Source: Batillaria attramentaria (taxonomy: Eukaryota; Mollusca; Gastropoda; Batillariidae). From it: a stretch of DNA of 64,000 bases. Shown here piece after piece: positions 32,773 through 56,140 of this stretch (positions are counted from its first letter, which is position 1; the number at the start of each line of letters is the position of its first letter). Below the pieces are notes generated by a model. That model saw only the letters and a program-made list of their open reading frames with translations, searched no databases and was not told the origin of the DNA. The DNA lies in assembly GCA_018292915.2 (NCBI GenBank), contig JACVVK020000140.1, positions 301,001 through 365,000 on the forward strand, given 5' to 3'. The position numbers were made by a program, and so were the translations under genes.

Positions 32773-33429
32773 CCTGTATTCAAACAACTATCAAGTTCAT
32801 AAACAGTTTTTTAAAAAATCAGTTGCAATTTTCACATTTGTCTGTACTTTGTTTTCAAATTATTGTCATTCTGAAAGAATTTTTGTTGCTTGTGAGTTTA
32901 TGTTTTTTGTTGCTTTGACTTTAAAAAAAACAAATTACCCTGCTATAAACCAAACATACGCCACCAGTATCCACCAGAAAATTATTTAAAGGCCACAACT
33001 GTTCCAATCAATCATCATCTAAACAGTACATGTATAATAACTTCCAAAAATCCATTGATTTTGCAGTCTTGCTGGTGATGTCAACTGGCCTTCCACGCTT
33101 TCCTTCAATCTTTTGCAAGTAACATGAGGATAATTACGCTAACGGACCTTAAAGCAGTAGCTCTGACTACATATAGGCAACAGATACATGCATAAATTCA
33201 GTCTACCTGGGACAGGGTACATCTGTAAAAATCTAGAGTATGGTCAATAGTAACTTCTACACACTTTGAACAACAAGTACATGTACGCCGTACCTGATCT
33301 GACAAGCAAAAACAACAACAAAAAGAAAGCCCTAAAATACAGAGAACAACAGCAGGAAAAAAACTGTTACACCGGCGTAGTCATGCACTCAAGTTTGTTG
33401 TTCAACTGCGACGTTTACAGCCGTCTGTT

Positions 33430-44027
<10,598 letters not shown>

Positions 44028-44795
44028 GTCAGTGCAGTCAGGATCAACAGCTGTAACCGCCCGCGTGCCAACTTAGAAACTTTGGGCCCGATCGATCAGC
44101 GTTAGCGAGAGATAGAGATCGGACTGCTCTACATCAATCAGGGGCGTCAGCGTTGTGACTGAAAATTTAGGTCCAATAAAACTGGTTCAGAACCGCACAG
44201 TCGGACCATACGACAGTGACAGTGGTAAACTATACATAATTTTGATATGAACAAAAAATTAGGCTGACTACTGTTTGTAAGCATTGAATCGAAGAAAGTT
44301 ATCATTGCAATCATCCCGTGATGAATAATAGACCCACCCACCAAAGGGAAATAACTGCAGTGTTAAACGATTGCGTCGAGCGAGGCAAGCAGACAAGTGG
44401 ATATATTGCAACAGTAAGTCTTCGACAAGTTTCTTTTGTTTGATCGAATTGAAAACTTCGGACCCTTGGATTGGTTTGTATTGGTTGGCTGAGCTTTCTG
44501 CTCAAGTATTTAACACGCTTCACTGGAGCGTTTGTCCTCGCGTCTTTCTCATCTGTCATCCACAGGAAAAGGCTGCTTTCAGTTTCACTTTGCCATGCTG
44601 TAGAATCGTGTTATTTAGCTTGGGTGGTAACTGGTAAGTCATCTTCTGAACATTCAAAAGCACACTACGGACAACCGGTCTGGGTCTATAAATTCACGAT
44701 GTGTCATCCATAACAGCAGGCGACAGTCAGCGTGTTAGTGAATTTGTGTTGTGTATGATTTCAGGTGACTCGAGTCGCGTTGTGGTCAGCGAAGC
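44028..44795. promoter_or_regulatory. Bidirectional promoter region between SWEET and POLR2M
   Basis: 768 bp separate the two start codons, which point away from each other. No TATA box stands out on either strand and no repeat family occupies the centre, unlike most other intergenic DNA here. The 5' UTRs of both genes must start inside unless upstream non-coding exons exist. Confidence 0.6.
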
Positions 44796-47360
44796 ATGGA
44801 GGGGTCACAAGGTCATGTAGGAAATTTGCAGCAGAAGACACTTACCCAGCTGCAGGAACTGCTAGACAGACAGGAGAAACTGCTGGCTAAACAGTAGGTT
44901 GCAATGACAGTGTGTGTGTGTGTGTGTGTGTTGGGGGGGGGGGGGGTAAGGTAGTTAAATTTACCTTGAGAGTTGTGCCTTTACTATAACCATAAACCTG
45001 CCATTCAGTTCAGTCACCTTCATGTAGTAGTCCCACATGTTTTACCACTGGGCTCTTTCATTTGTGCTGTTTAATGCAAGTTATACAAACATCAAGTATA
45101 TACTTCAGCATCCTCATTCTGCCCAGTGAGTTTAGGGACAATGTGGATCATCATGTAGTGACTGTTGGTGTCACTGTTTCAGGAAGTTCTTGGAATCTTT
45201 ACCAGACAGAGGGGAGAAGGTGAAAAGGTTTGCACGCACTCTCCGCCAGCTGATAGAAGAGAGACAAACATCTTCACAAGACACTGGTTCTCTCAGAGTC
45301 ACATCAGGTATAGTTCAACAAAAGTCACCTGTCAAGGACAGAGTATCAGACTTTGCCAGCCTACGGGACAGATCGGACCCAGTGAGAGATGGTAGTACAG
45401 TCGCAGGGAAAGATGGCCAGCTGTCGGTACTAGAGGCATTGTCACAGCCTCGTGGACACTTCACAGATGTTGTAGCTGAATCTGTGCATGCAGACGGCGA
45501 TGATCAGCATCGAGATGAAGCAGCCGCTTTGTCGGAACGTCTTCAGGAGATGGTTGTGTCAGATGCTCAAGACAGGGAGAGGCACACTGGTACAAAGCAG
45601 GGTGCGGCTCACAACACGGCAGGGGGTGAAGTTTTGTTTCAAAACAGCTATGAGACCGTCATCAGAAGTAATGCTGAGAACAGTGGCAAGAGGGCGCCTT
45701 TCAAACCTAATAGGTGAGAATGCCAACACTTTCTTGTCTTTGTATGTTAAAATACTACGGTAAAGGGACAATTTGATCACAAACGGAACACTCAGTGATA
45801 AGTTTCACGGGGCCAATTCTTCCATTTAACTCTGTGCCCGCATGTGCTACTCGACTCTGGTAGAGCAAAGAACTGAGTAGCATGTGCAGTCACAGAGTTA
45901 GTTGGGGGATGTGGCTCCGTGAATCTGACTGCTGAGTGTCCTCTTGTGAATATCCATATACTGAACACTGATTACAAGATGTTCATTTATCTGCTTTATG
46001 CATACAGAAGTCAGACTCATTGCTGGTCCAGTAAGTCTCACCTATAGAGCTTGTGGTAGAATTTTTATTTGGGGGTGCGGGGGGAGGGGGGTAGCCCCCC
46101 CCCCCCCCCCCCCCAAAAAAAAAAAAAAACAACAACAACAAAAAAAAAACACCAAACAAACAAACAAAACAACAACAAGAAAAACCCATATATACAGTGA
46201 GAACAACAGTGGTTTTTTTGTTGTTGTTGTTTTTTACTTTGAAAGACTCTAGTGACTTTAGGAGGATAGCTCGTCCATTATTTGCATGGGTGACACTCTT
46301 CAGTCTGGTCGACTGAAATTCATGTTTTTTGGTGGTTAAAGGGAAGTAATAATATAAAACATATCATTCATGAAAAATGCTAGTGGTTTGATGTTTTCAT
46401 TAAAGACTTCAGTTTGGCTGTTCTGAGAATTTGGGATTATATGCTGTTTTGCCCTTGCTGGTGTAGTGTGCCGGTTTCGCTCTTCGTTGCAGCACTCTGA
46501 AAGTAGCAACTGTCAAGGATCTACCACAAGAACTAAAGGAAAAGCTGCGAGTTGCAAGCCCTCAAGTTAGCGTGCAGACGAAAGAGTCATCGGAGAAGTC
46601 ATGTCAGGAGGGTGTGTCCGACTTGAAGCCAGTGGCAGCTTCTCACCCAAAAGTACCAGAGGAGAGTGCTGTCCATCCACCACCATACCACTTTCAGAAA
46701 GTTAAGATGATCTCTGTTGAAGATTCCATTGAACTTGAAAGGCAACAGAGGCAGGAGCTCGAGGTTAGTATTAATTTTCTGAAATGATCAGCGTTGTACA
46801 GTTGAGGTGGTGCGTTAAGAGTATGCAGTGTTGCAAGCGATTGTGGTTTCTCTGCATTGTATTGCGTTGCATTCTATTAGGTAGTGGCTGTTTAGTTTTA
46901 CAGAGCACAGCATGGCAAACTGTTCAGTATTCCATAACTCATTAACTGCCTTTAGGGATTTCAAGTTTATTGTGAACTCTCCATTCATTGAAGTCAACAT
47001 CATACAAGCCTGTCACAATGTAACTTGGTTTTTTTTTTTTTTTTTTTTTAATGTTTGAGTTTTAAAATCTGAGCTAAAAGCACATCTTGCAGCACAGTAA
47101 TGGCATTTCATGGTTTGAAGGAGTGAAAGCTTACAGTTATCTTGTGAATCTTATCTAAGCTTTTTGTCAGCCCTTGTTCTTTCTTTTTTTCTTCTTTTTT
47201 TGAGGGGTGGGGGGGGGTGGGGAGGGCAACAAGATATTAATATTATGTAAAAATTCCCACCAAGTGGACATGTACCTAGAAAGAATTATCCTTCATTGGT
47301 GTGTAATTTGCATAATTCTTGTCAATGCCAGTGTTGTTATGTAATTCTGATGTTCCTTAT

Positions 47361-47392
<32 letters not shown>

Positions 47393-48152
47393 AGTGACCA
47401 TGCGTACTGTTTTCTTTTGTGCATGGTTTGCACTTTTGCAGCGTATACAAGCAGAGCATGCAGCAGAGCGATTAGCAGAGCGACTACACATCAAAATGGA
47501 TGAGTATAATGCACCCTCTGTGGACATGCAGTATCCTTTTGTATTGTTGCATTGCTTTTTTTTTTTTTTTTCTCACTTTGCACAAATTTTAATTTTATTT
47601 GTGCTTTTGTCCAGATCATTGGGCAGTCCTTACCAAATTACACGCTTTCTCCACAGAATATGCTTTTGCTGTTGTTGGGGTTTTGTTGTTGTCTTGACTG
47701 TTGTTGCTGTTTGTTGTTGTTTTAAGAAAATCTGCAATGTGGTACAGTAATAGTACAGTCACTTTTTAATTCTGTTCCTGCCAAGTAAGTTTGCAGGTAG
47801 TGGCACCTACTACCGTGCCCAAAAGGACTGGAAGCTGACTAAACACAATCTCTTGGCAGAAGCATCAAGAATTAAAAACAGAAGCGAGCTCAAGAATGAC
47901 ATCTCTCAATTTAAAACAAGCAAAATCAACTAAAAGAAGTATGGGGTGAGAGAAGAATCTGAAGAACGGGGAATTCCCATGAGCTGTGCAAAGTGTGTTA
48001 AATCTCCAGTGATGGTGATATTTAGAAAAATATACACAGTACTCATTTACTGTCCTTGACCAATGCGCAGATACCGCAGCAGTGGTTGTCATGGGGAAGT
48101 CGACGTCTGTGACAGCGATGATGATCCGGATCCTGATGAAAATGCTTATTGA
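44796..48152 (+). CDS. POLR2M: RNA polymerase II subunit M / Gdown1 (5 coding exons)
   Basis: Coding exons 44796-44893, 45183-45713, 46493-46763, 47442-47530, 48071-48152, with GT-AG ends and phases that close, giving 356 residues (human Gdown1 368). It is a nuclear protein that binds RNA polymerase II, blocks TFIIF/TFIIB access and makes transcription Mediator-dependent. Family features: N-terminal LQELLDRQEKLLAKQKFLES then LPDRGEKV; a long low-complexity middle; the conserved segment around MISVEDSIELERQQRQELE then RIQAEHAAERLAERLHIKM; and an acidic C terminus (DSDDDPDPDENAY). An alternative last exon could start at about 47799 (ag/TGGCACCTAC), but it lacks the acidic end and I prefer 48071. 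Intron 2 carries a fold-back MITE and intron 3 a 31-G run. Confidence 0.93.
45770..45950. mobile_element. Fold-back MITE in POLR2M intron 2
   Basis: Arms of about 70 bp: gatcacaaacggaacactca, then tttcacggggccaa, then aactctgtg, then catgtgctactc on the left. The inverse on the right is gagtagcatgtgcagtcaca, then ggctccgtgaatc, then ctgagtgtcctcttgtgaat. The loop is about 28 bp. Confidence 0.85.
46086..46170 (+). repeat. C-run/A-run junction with (CAA)n
   Basis: A run of 18 C passes into 15 A and then (CAA)n in POLR2M intron 2. The same compound form recurs at 5026, 23442, 56016, 56107 and 63918. Confidence 0.93.
47361..47391 (+). repeat. 31-G homopolymer in POLR2M intron 3
   Basis: An uninterrupted G run 50 bp upstream of the exon 4 acceptor region on the transcribed-sense strand. 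In RNA it could form quadruplexes close to the branch-point zone. Confidence 0.95.
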
Positions 48153-48299
48153 CTTGTCGAATATGATTTGTTAACTTGTCACTGATGTTTAAGCTGTCTG
48201 GGGTTGGTTGGTTGGTGTTCTGACAATGCCACCATGGTTTTTGTGTACAGGATTGCCCAAGTGAGTGAGTGAGTAATGTTCTTCCAGATATGTCCAGTC

Positions 48300-48338
<39 letters not shown>

Positions 48339-48926
48339 TGTGTGTGTGTGTGTGTGGTGTGTTAGACAGAGGAGAGAGAGAGAGAGATGTATGTGACTGC
48401 ATTTTGCGCTTGCAGTGGAGATGTGTCAACAGTGGAAGCACTGCACATTGAGTGTGTATGTGTGTGTGTGGGGGGGGGGATGCAGGGGGGGGGGGGGGGG
48501 CGATTGTGTGTTTAGATCTGTTTAATCCATACCTTTCTTTCAAAAGGTTAGTGGCTTACATGCATTCAGCACTGTGGATGCTACACATAATTATTACAAT
48601 GTTTCTGTCTGTGAATGGTCAGATTTTTTAAAAAAAAGAAAAAATAAAATAAAAATGTTTTGCAGCACCATTGATTTGGAGGAGTTAGTTATTTTTGGTG
48701 ATGCAGTAATGGTATTGCTCTTCCTACCCACTCGATATCCTGCACCCTTCGTTCCTGGTGATGGCTGTAATGTTCGTGAACACAGGGACTAACTGTCCAA
48801 GGGGTGACTTGCTGCTTGTTCCAAATGTTAAACCTGTGGCCCAGTTATGTATAGGAGAAGGGAAGCAACACCTCATGCCTTAAGCTGGACTTGCTTGCCT
48901 GCCTTGAGCTGGCTTGGCTACCATAA

Positions 48927-48967
<41 letters not shown>

Positions 48968-50216
48968 TGGCAAAGTACACACATAACACCTTTCAAACTG
49001 TTCTTTGATGTTGTGAATGATAATCTGAATGGACATAGTTTCCCAGTAACTATAGTCGTTAGTTCGCGCATCACAACCCGACAGTGGCATGTTCGTTCGC
49101 AGAACGTGACTGGGATTCTCTTTACCGAAAGGAACCTGCAAAACAGCAAGATGTGAAAGTATTGACTCTCCAGTATGATATCTAGGCACGTGGGCCACAT
49201 TAGCTCCGTACTTAATATAATTATGTGCAGTAGCTAAATAGTGGCGGGGGGGGGGGGGGGCGCATTTTTAAGGACATCCAGAGAGGCAAGCAGGGAAGAG
49301 TTTCTGACCTCAATAAAGAATGTCAACTGAATTCAACTCAATGTCACAAAGAATAAAAACATAAAACAGTAACGGCACTCGTGATAACATAATGATGATA
49401 ACCACTCCAGTTACGAATAAAGATAAAAGTTCATATTCATTAAAAAAAATACTACAACTGCTCCCTGTATTGAACTAGGTTTTGAGAGCACCCCATCCAG
49501 ATATCAACGAGTAGACTGAAAATACTCGGACCACCATTACCTTAACCCATCTCCCCCTCCCCCAATACTTTGTGTGCGCGCGCAGGTTAGACATGATAAC
49601 GGTCTATACTGACAATCCAACCGAGAGATATCAGGTATCAGATTGTCCTACCCTTAAAGACTCGCGAATTGTGTCCTGCAGACGGAGGTTGCCATGCCGA
49701 CAGGGAAGGACAATCCACTGAAGAGGAGTGATAGCCCGTGACCTGTTGGACACCCACAGAAGAAAACTCAGACCATCATTATGTCACATCCACACTCAAG
49801 TGCATGTTAGTAAATTAGGAAACTCAACGCGCAGCCTTTAATATGCGATTGCAGGATATGCGCATAAAAGATTGCTTACAAAGTAGAACACACAACAGTG
49901 TTAATTTTTCGTGTTGATTATTTATTATTATTTAGAGGCGTGTAATGCACTCATTGCAATTTAACAACACAAGATGTGTGAGGTAATTAAGCGCAGGGAC
50001 GACCAAGCTGGAAGAGCGATAACTTTGGCTGTCAATGCTTGGGTCATGAGTTCAATTCCCGACTGGAAGCCAAAAGTGTGTGCCTTTTTTTTTTCGGTTG
50101 TTTTCCGCGTTCCAAATTTTTGGTATCCCCTAGCGCCGGGCGGCAGTGCAAATGGATGTAACCATCCAAGCGCCCAAATGAAGTAATTATTGTTTTAAGT
50201 TATACCATCCCTGCTG
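48153..50216. other. Tail-to-tail intergenic region between POLR2M and the DUF4832 gene
   Basis: Contains (TG)n at 48301-48361, G runs at 48471-48500 and 49244-49260, a (CT)n tract at 48931-48965, and a decayed tRNA-like segment near 49995-50080 (gtcatgagttcaattcccga) that may be an old family A SINE. No gene recognised. Confidence 0.55.
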
Positions 50217-52151
50217 CTATTTGTACAGTGAAAAATTTACCGAGATGGTGTGGTGCAGATCGTTGAGGCCCTTTGTGTAGAGCGGCACCCCACTGTTGGC
50301 CAGCAGAACATTGTAATCAGCTCGGTCACCTAGCAACCGGTCACTCAGGGCGACCAGAACCTGCAGAAAGTACCGTCTTTCTAGATGTATTTAGTGATGT
50401 GTGATCCTGTGTGAAATGAAGCTGTTACTCAATGTGTGATCTGAAACTTATTGTTCAAGATCTTCTCTAACCAAGGACCGTGACTGCATTTCATTTTTGT
50501 TGAAGAACGAAGAACAATATGTCATGTTGTCCTCCGCCTCTTTCTCGTTTTAACTGACCTTCTATCTTCTGAGAAGAATGCCACGAAGATTTGCCAGCGT
50601 TTTCTACATTCCTCCCTCGTTTCACGGCTACGAAAAGAAAACGTTTCGATGGCTCTACGGAACAAGCAGTGTTTCTAAAGGAATGACATGCTTTTGGGTG
50701 TGCTTGCAGGCATATTTTAAATTCCAGCTCACCTTGTACTGTCCTTGGTGAAACGGAGTCCACGTGCAGCGCCGCGTTGACAGTGTAGGTGTGTCCTGGT
50801 AGCCATGTCCTCACGTCCACGTTGTGAATCTTCGCCGCGTAATAGTGGCTTCTGAAGCAATTAGAATCGTCCCTGTCTTTACAGTTTACCGCACGACAGT
50901 CCGTTCTGGGCCCTACCGGTAATCAACACCTCGTTTATACTGCTGTGAAGACCCTTCCACCCGCTACCAAAGCCGTATTACCAGGTGTTACGCGTTCTCT
51001 GAAACGGTGCCGGGTGGTGTACGTGTGTGTGGAGGGGGGTGGGGCTGCTTTTGCACCACCTGTATGTGAGAGTATACCATTGGTCACTGAATATCCAACT
51101 TCTTAACGAAGTAACAATGAGAATAGTAAAATAATATATATTAAATTATATATAACTTTACCCACTGGTGACTGCGTGTAAAAGTCTGGGTTAGGGAGTT
51201 TAGCCCCGGGTTAGAGTCTAACCTCGCACTAAACTAGCTCTAGGGTCTGTTGTTTTTTGTTTAAATCAGGAAGCGGGACCATTCCAGCAAGGTACCTATG
51301 CCGTTATAGAAGGATTTATGTCTTCCTTTCTTCGCTTCCTTTTTTATTTAATTTTATTTTGGGGTTTCTTTTGTCCTAGTCCGGGTAAGGCCCGTAGCCG
51401 TGGGTTACATTAACCTCGAGTTTTACACACGGGGCGCAGATGTCCTATAAAAAAAAAAAAACAACAGATTGTCTGCAGAACAGAGACGCGCAAAGGGGTA
51501 CAGGCCGACGATCGACAATTAAACGTCTGCCGAAACTGCTGGGACATGAACAGGGACTATACACACAAACACAACAGCAACAACAACATCATGTGCGTGT
51601 CAACACAGACGACACCTACCCTGAGGAAGACTGCAGGATGAAGAAGACGTCGAAGACCTTAGCTGGGGCAGCAAAACCCGTGTTGGTGAACTCCAGGTGA
51701 AAACACAGGTTGTCGTTGGTTCTCACTGTGTCGGGTAGGATCGCCTATTACCCACCACAAAAGGAAGCTGCGAATTCTACTGTGTCAGTTCGTGTTGTCT
51801 CAGTCTTTATAGGCACGACCAGTACTTAGTGCTGCAGAAAAAAAAAAATGAAATGAAAAAAGGAATAAAACGAGAGAACCAACAACAATATTTGTACCTT
51901 TTTTAGTACAAGTCTGTAGCCCAGGCGTCGGTGGACTTCTTCAAAGCAGCCCTGGTGCTTCCACACGTTGTAGACTGCCGGGTTCCAGCCCTGATTGAGG
52001 AAAGTCCAGTGGAACATTGCCAGTTCCTTCAGAGCTGTTGGACATTCGTGTCTGGTAGTCAACAGAGAAAAAGCAAACTTTTGGGTTCTTCATCACGCTA
52101 GTCATGTCTTCTGACAGCCTTGTTCTACATTCAGTTCCATTCATTTCCGTT

Positions 52152-52262
52152 CAACCTAGTTTAGTTTAGTTTAGTTAGTTTAGTTTAGTTATAGTTACAG
52201 CTGAGCTGGGTTGGGTTGCTGGGCTGGGCTGGGCTGGGCTGGGTTGGGTTGGGTCCGGTCAA
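52152..52262 (+). repeat. Pentanucleotide repeats (TTTAG)n and (GGGCT)n
   Basis: About eight TTAGT-like units (52152-52195), then about nine GGGCT/GGGTT units (52205-52252), in an intron of the DUF4832 gene. Confidence 0.9.
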
Positions 52263-53540
52263 GTCCCGTTCAGTTCAGTTCGGTTCTATCCGGCCCGGTC
52301 CGGTGCGTTTCTGACATGCTCATTTTGGTTCATTTCAACCCACTTCAAAATCGAGCCACCACTGAAGCCGATCAGTACTATGCACATTCGTTATTGCCAC
52401 CTTCATCGTCACTACAACTTTCAGTAATGCTCAGACATCACCAGTCTGTGCAAACGCTCGTCAACATCGTTCACATTCGAATTCAAAAATACTTTAGGCC
52501 CACTAAATAGATATAAAATGGAAAATAATCTTTTAGACTCACAGCTGGAAAATTGTTAATTTCGTTGAAGTCCAGCTTACCTGTGGTTGTTGGTGACCGC
52601 ACACGTTTCTCCACCCATGATGACATAGCGGGTGTCCTCGGCCAGATACGGGTACTCTGTGGCCTTGTTGTGATACGTACCACTGTCGCTGTCAGACGCC
52701 AGGAAACAGTCATTGTGGTGGCCTAGACATGAAGACACCGTCACTTTTCATACAGTGTCTGTAACTAACAGTTGTAATACTAATAGTTACACAGCACACC
52801 CGTTCTACAACCACCTGATGTCATCATATCAATCGCGATGGACGAACCACAGCAACAGCGACTGACAGCTGACCCCGTCTTTGGTTTAGCTACCAGTCCG
52901 TCTCGATGTCCTGTACACTAAAACAAGTGACCCCCATATCTATCGTAGCTTGAGAAGCAGAGCATTACTATATATAAAAAACAACCATCACCAAAATGAA
53001 ACCAAAACAAACAAAACGGAGAGATCATTGGAAACAGGTTATTTGAGGGTTTAACCTCTTGCCCCACGATGTAAAGATGATAACCAAGACGAGCCAACCA
53101 TAAAGAAGTACACTTTTTAATTTATTTTTTATTTTTATTTTTTATGTTTTTTTTTTTTTAATTGGGAGGGGGGGGGGTCCCAGTCGCAGCTGAAGACCAC
53201 AGCCGTAAAAGTGACATACAGTGATGTGATGAGTGATGATGTCCAACCCTCCGTCAGCTCAGCTACCAGGCTCATCCAGAACTAATACCACAGTTCAGTT
53301 CTTACCTATTCTGCCCTCTTCGTCCCCCCTCTCAACGTCGTGCCATGTGGCAGGCGTGCTGCTGATCATGTGCATCTTCTGTTCTGGTGTCCGGACCTGT
53401 ATCTGGCTATACAATGAAACACATGTCAGTTGTACAGAGACCTCGTAGGTTCGACGATAGCAGACCAGCCTAGAGGTAGAATTACATTGTAATCATTCTC
53501 TTTGAGTTTCAAATGTAGCGAGCGACCTCCCTCGCGTGTA

Positions 53541-53740
53541 ATGACGGTCAGTCCATGACGTCACTTTAGGGGAAAAGGGGTGATTTCAAGACGAAAGACG
53601 TTGACGTAATGGCCTTTTCCTTCAAATGACGTCAATGGACTTACTGTCATGGCAGCATTGGCTATTTTCTAACTGAACAACCGGTTGCCTTAGTCTCGAG
53701 ATGTATTGCAAAAGTAAAGGGTGGTAGCAAAGTGACGTCA
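53541..53740. promoter_or_regulatory. Cluster of CRE-like TGACGTCA sites
   Basis: Exact TGACGTCA at 53556, 53627 and 53733 and TGACGTAA at 53602, within 185 bp. Two of them lie in an inverted pair: atgacggtcagtccatgacg at 53541, and its diverged inverse ending at about 53650. The palindromic octamer is the consensus CREB/ATF site. Location is an intron of the DUF4832 gene; function is inference. Confidence 0.4.
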
Positions 53741-54529
53741 AATTAATTAGGACACTTTCAAGTTATAACTGTGTGCTACACTCTGGACATAAAGTGACAC
53801 GAAAATAAGATCATTCCACTGGGCATCTCAGAAACCACGTCAAAAGCAACGGAAATATTTGTCGTGTATCCTAACTCTAGTAATACAATAAAAGTATCTA
53901 AAATTGGCAGTCTACGAGGGAGGCATTCAAGCCACATCAAACACCAAAATGCTCTGTGTCTACTTTGTGTAACAAAAGCAGGGTTAGATAGGACGAAATG
54001 GATGCCTGTGGTGCTTACATGACTTCGGCGTGTTCTGCAGCAAGGCGTGGAGAAGGTCCAACCTGTCCCTGTATGCGGAGGGCATGAGTCCGGAGACAGG
54101 GTCATGACCAGGAGTGTCCCACTCAGGTACCCCGAAATGCGTTGAACTGTGCCACTCACCTTAATCACAGAAACAGGCAAAATTAAAGAGGAGAAAAATA
54201 CAGAACGCTCTAACCTACTTTGCCTTCAGCTTTCGCGCGGAATATGCTTGCAAAGCCGACTGAGAATTTATTCTTGTCTTTTTTCCCCGCATGTGTCAGT
54301 TCTGCTGGTTGTCTATAACCTCCCCGGCCCATTCACCCCATAAGTTCCCCTCCTGCCATGCCCCCCTTCCCCCACCCCCACCCCCAACAAAAAACAAACA
54401 AACAAACAACAACAAACAAACAAAAATAAAAAAAAAACAACAACAACACCAAACCAAAAACAAAACAAGAACGAACAACACACACGGATAACATAAAATA
54501 AATTATATAAGCACTTCCAGATTGTGATG

Positions 54530-54541
54530 TGAGTGTGTGTG

Positions 54542-54590
<49 letters not shown>

Positions 54591-54605
54591 TGTGTGTGTG
54601 TGTGT

Positions 54606-54668
<63 letters not shown>
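54530..54668 (+). repeat. (TG)n microsatellite
   Basis: About 139 bp with few interruptions, between exons 54826-54943 and 54019-54159 of the DUF4832 gene. Confidence 0.96.
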
Positions 54669-54671
<3 letters not shown>

Positions 54672-55065
54672 GTGTTTTAAGCGCAATTAAGCGCAGTCCT
54701 TGGTACTTGGAGAGCAGCGCTCTAGAAACACTACGTATTATACATGAAATAGTTTACGCCGCTTAGTTGATCGGAAAATTTCGGAAATTTTTACTTTATT
54801 CTATTATTACGTGGTGCACCATTACCCCAAGCGCCAATGAATCCTGCTTGTACGGCCGTGATGATCCGCTCATACTCGTGGAAGATGGGCCTCAGTTGCT
54901 CCACGTGCTGAAGAACGACGTCCTTGCTGGCGTCACTAGCATCCTGGAAGAATACGTTAGAGCACAGTAACACTCCATGAAATAGTTCATGCTTACGCAT
55001 ATATTACAAAAACAACAGAGAAAAAGAAAGGCGAAACAAAATGCTTCTTGTGTTTGGCAATGATA

Positions 55066-55231
55066 GGAGGGTGGGTGGGTGTTTAACGTCCTTTTCTACC
55101 ACATACGGGTGATATAAGGACGGGGCAACGATGAAAAAGCCAGCACAAATATTTGGCCCCAGCCAGGATTCGAACTCACGACCCGAGCATTGCAAGTCCA
55201 ACACTCTACCACTCGGCCATCCCGGATCCCC
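55066..55231 (-). mobile_element. SINE family A with perfect 10-bp target-site duplication
   Basis: Full minus-strand copy, flanked by ggcaatgata at 55056-55065 and 55232-55241. Inserted in an intron of the DUF4832 gene, in the same orientation as that gene. Confidence 0.93.
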
Positions 55232-55257
55232 GGCAATGATAAGACTTATGATTCAAG

Positions 55258-55555
55258 TTTAATAATAATAATAATGAGTATTGTATAGGCGCTTTACCCA
55301 TTTCATGAATCGGCTCAAAGCGCCGCGAACTGAACCCAACGTACGCTCAAATGAATCACACGCATTCTCTCACACACTGGACATAAACACATTACAATCA
55401 CGTGGTGCGAAGGTCAGCTCAGCTATTTAAGTTTCGGAATTTAGAATTGCATTATTTTTCAAATTTTGTGGGCTGAACATTTCCAAAGTAGCCGGAGGGG
55501 GAGGAAGCCGGAGTACCCGGAGAGAACCCCCGACGATCACCATACAATACAGTTT
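55258..55555 (-). mobile_element. SINE family B, head-less copy
   Basis: Begins with the (TAA)n tail at 55260-55276, then the reverse complement of the family B body (ggcgctttacccatttcatg, cgtggtgcgaaggtcagctc, gccggagtacccggagagaa). It stops before the tRNA-like head, 17 bp from the family A SINE. Confidence 0.88.
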
Positions 55556-56015
55556 AGTTTAGTTAGTAGTAGTAACTTCACTTGGCAGAGGGAATATTCG
55601 TGATCATGATAAATTATTGTTGTTTTGCACCCGAGTTTGGGGGGGGGGATAGGGTATTTTGTATTTTCGCACCGTGTCAGAGGTATAGTAGAAACGCAAC
55701 ACAACGGTGAAACTGGCGCTGTCGATCACGTCAAGGTCGTGACGTATTTTGCTCATGTAGTCGTCAGAGATGCGTGACGTCTAAAAGTGTCCAGGATGAA
55801 CTTCGCATGATCATGGTCTCGCCGCTGTTCTGACGCCGGTGGTCCAAGCTTGATTTCTGCATGAGAAATGAGGGTGGATGATGGGTGTTTGGGGGTTTTC
55901 CTATGGGTGACCCAAGAGAAATGAAGGAGAGTAATCATTTTAACAGCATTAATTTTAATTTCAAAAGCATTAATTTAAAACAGTGGGGAACGGCCAATGA
56001 AGAGAGGCCGACAGC

Positions 56016-56140
56016 CCCCCCCCCCCCAAAAAAAAAAATAATAATAATAAAAATAAATATAAATAAATAAACAAAAAAGGTTTTGAGCGGCCTGCATACA
56101 ACTGGTTCCCCCCCCCCCCCCCCCCAAAAAAAAAAAAAAG
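56016..56140 (+). repeat. Two C-run/A-run junctions flanking an AT-rich spacer
   Basis: C10-A10 at 56016-56038 followed by (TAA)n/(AAAT)n, and C17-A14 at 56108-56139. The flanking words gagagagtaatcattttaacag (at 55928 and 56151) form a direct repeat of about 22 bp, so the segment 55928-56150 looks like an insertion or local duplication. Confidence 0.85.
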
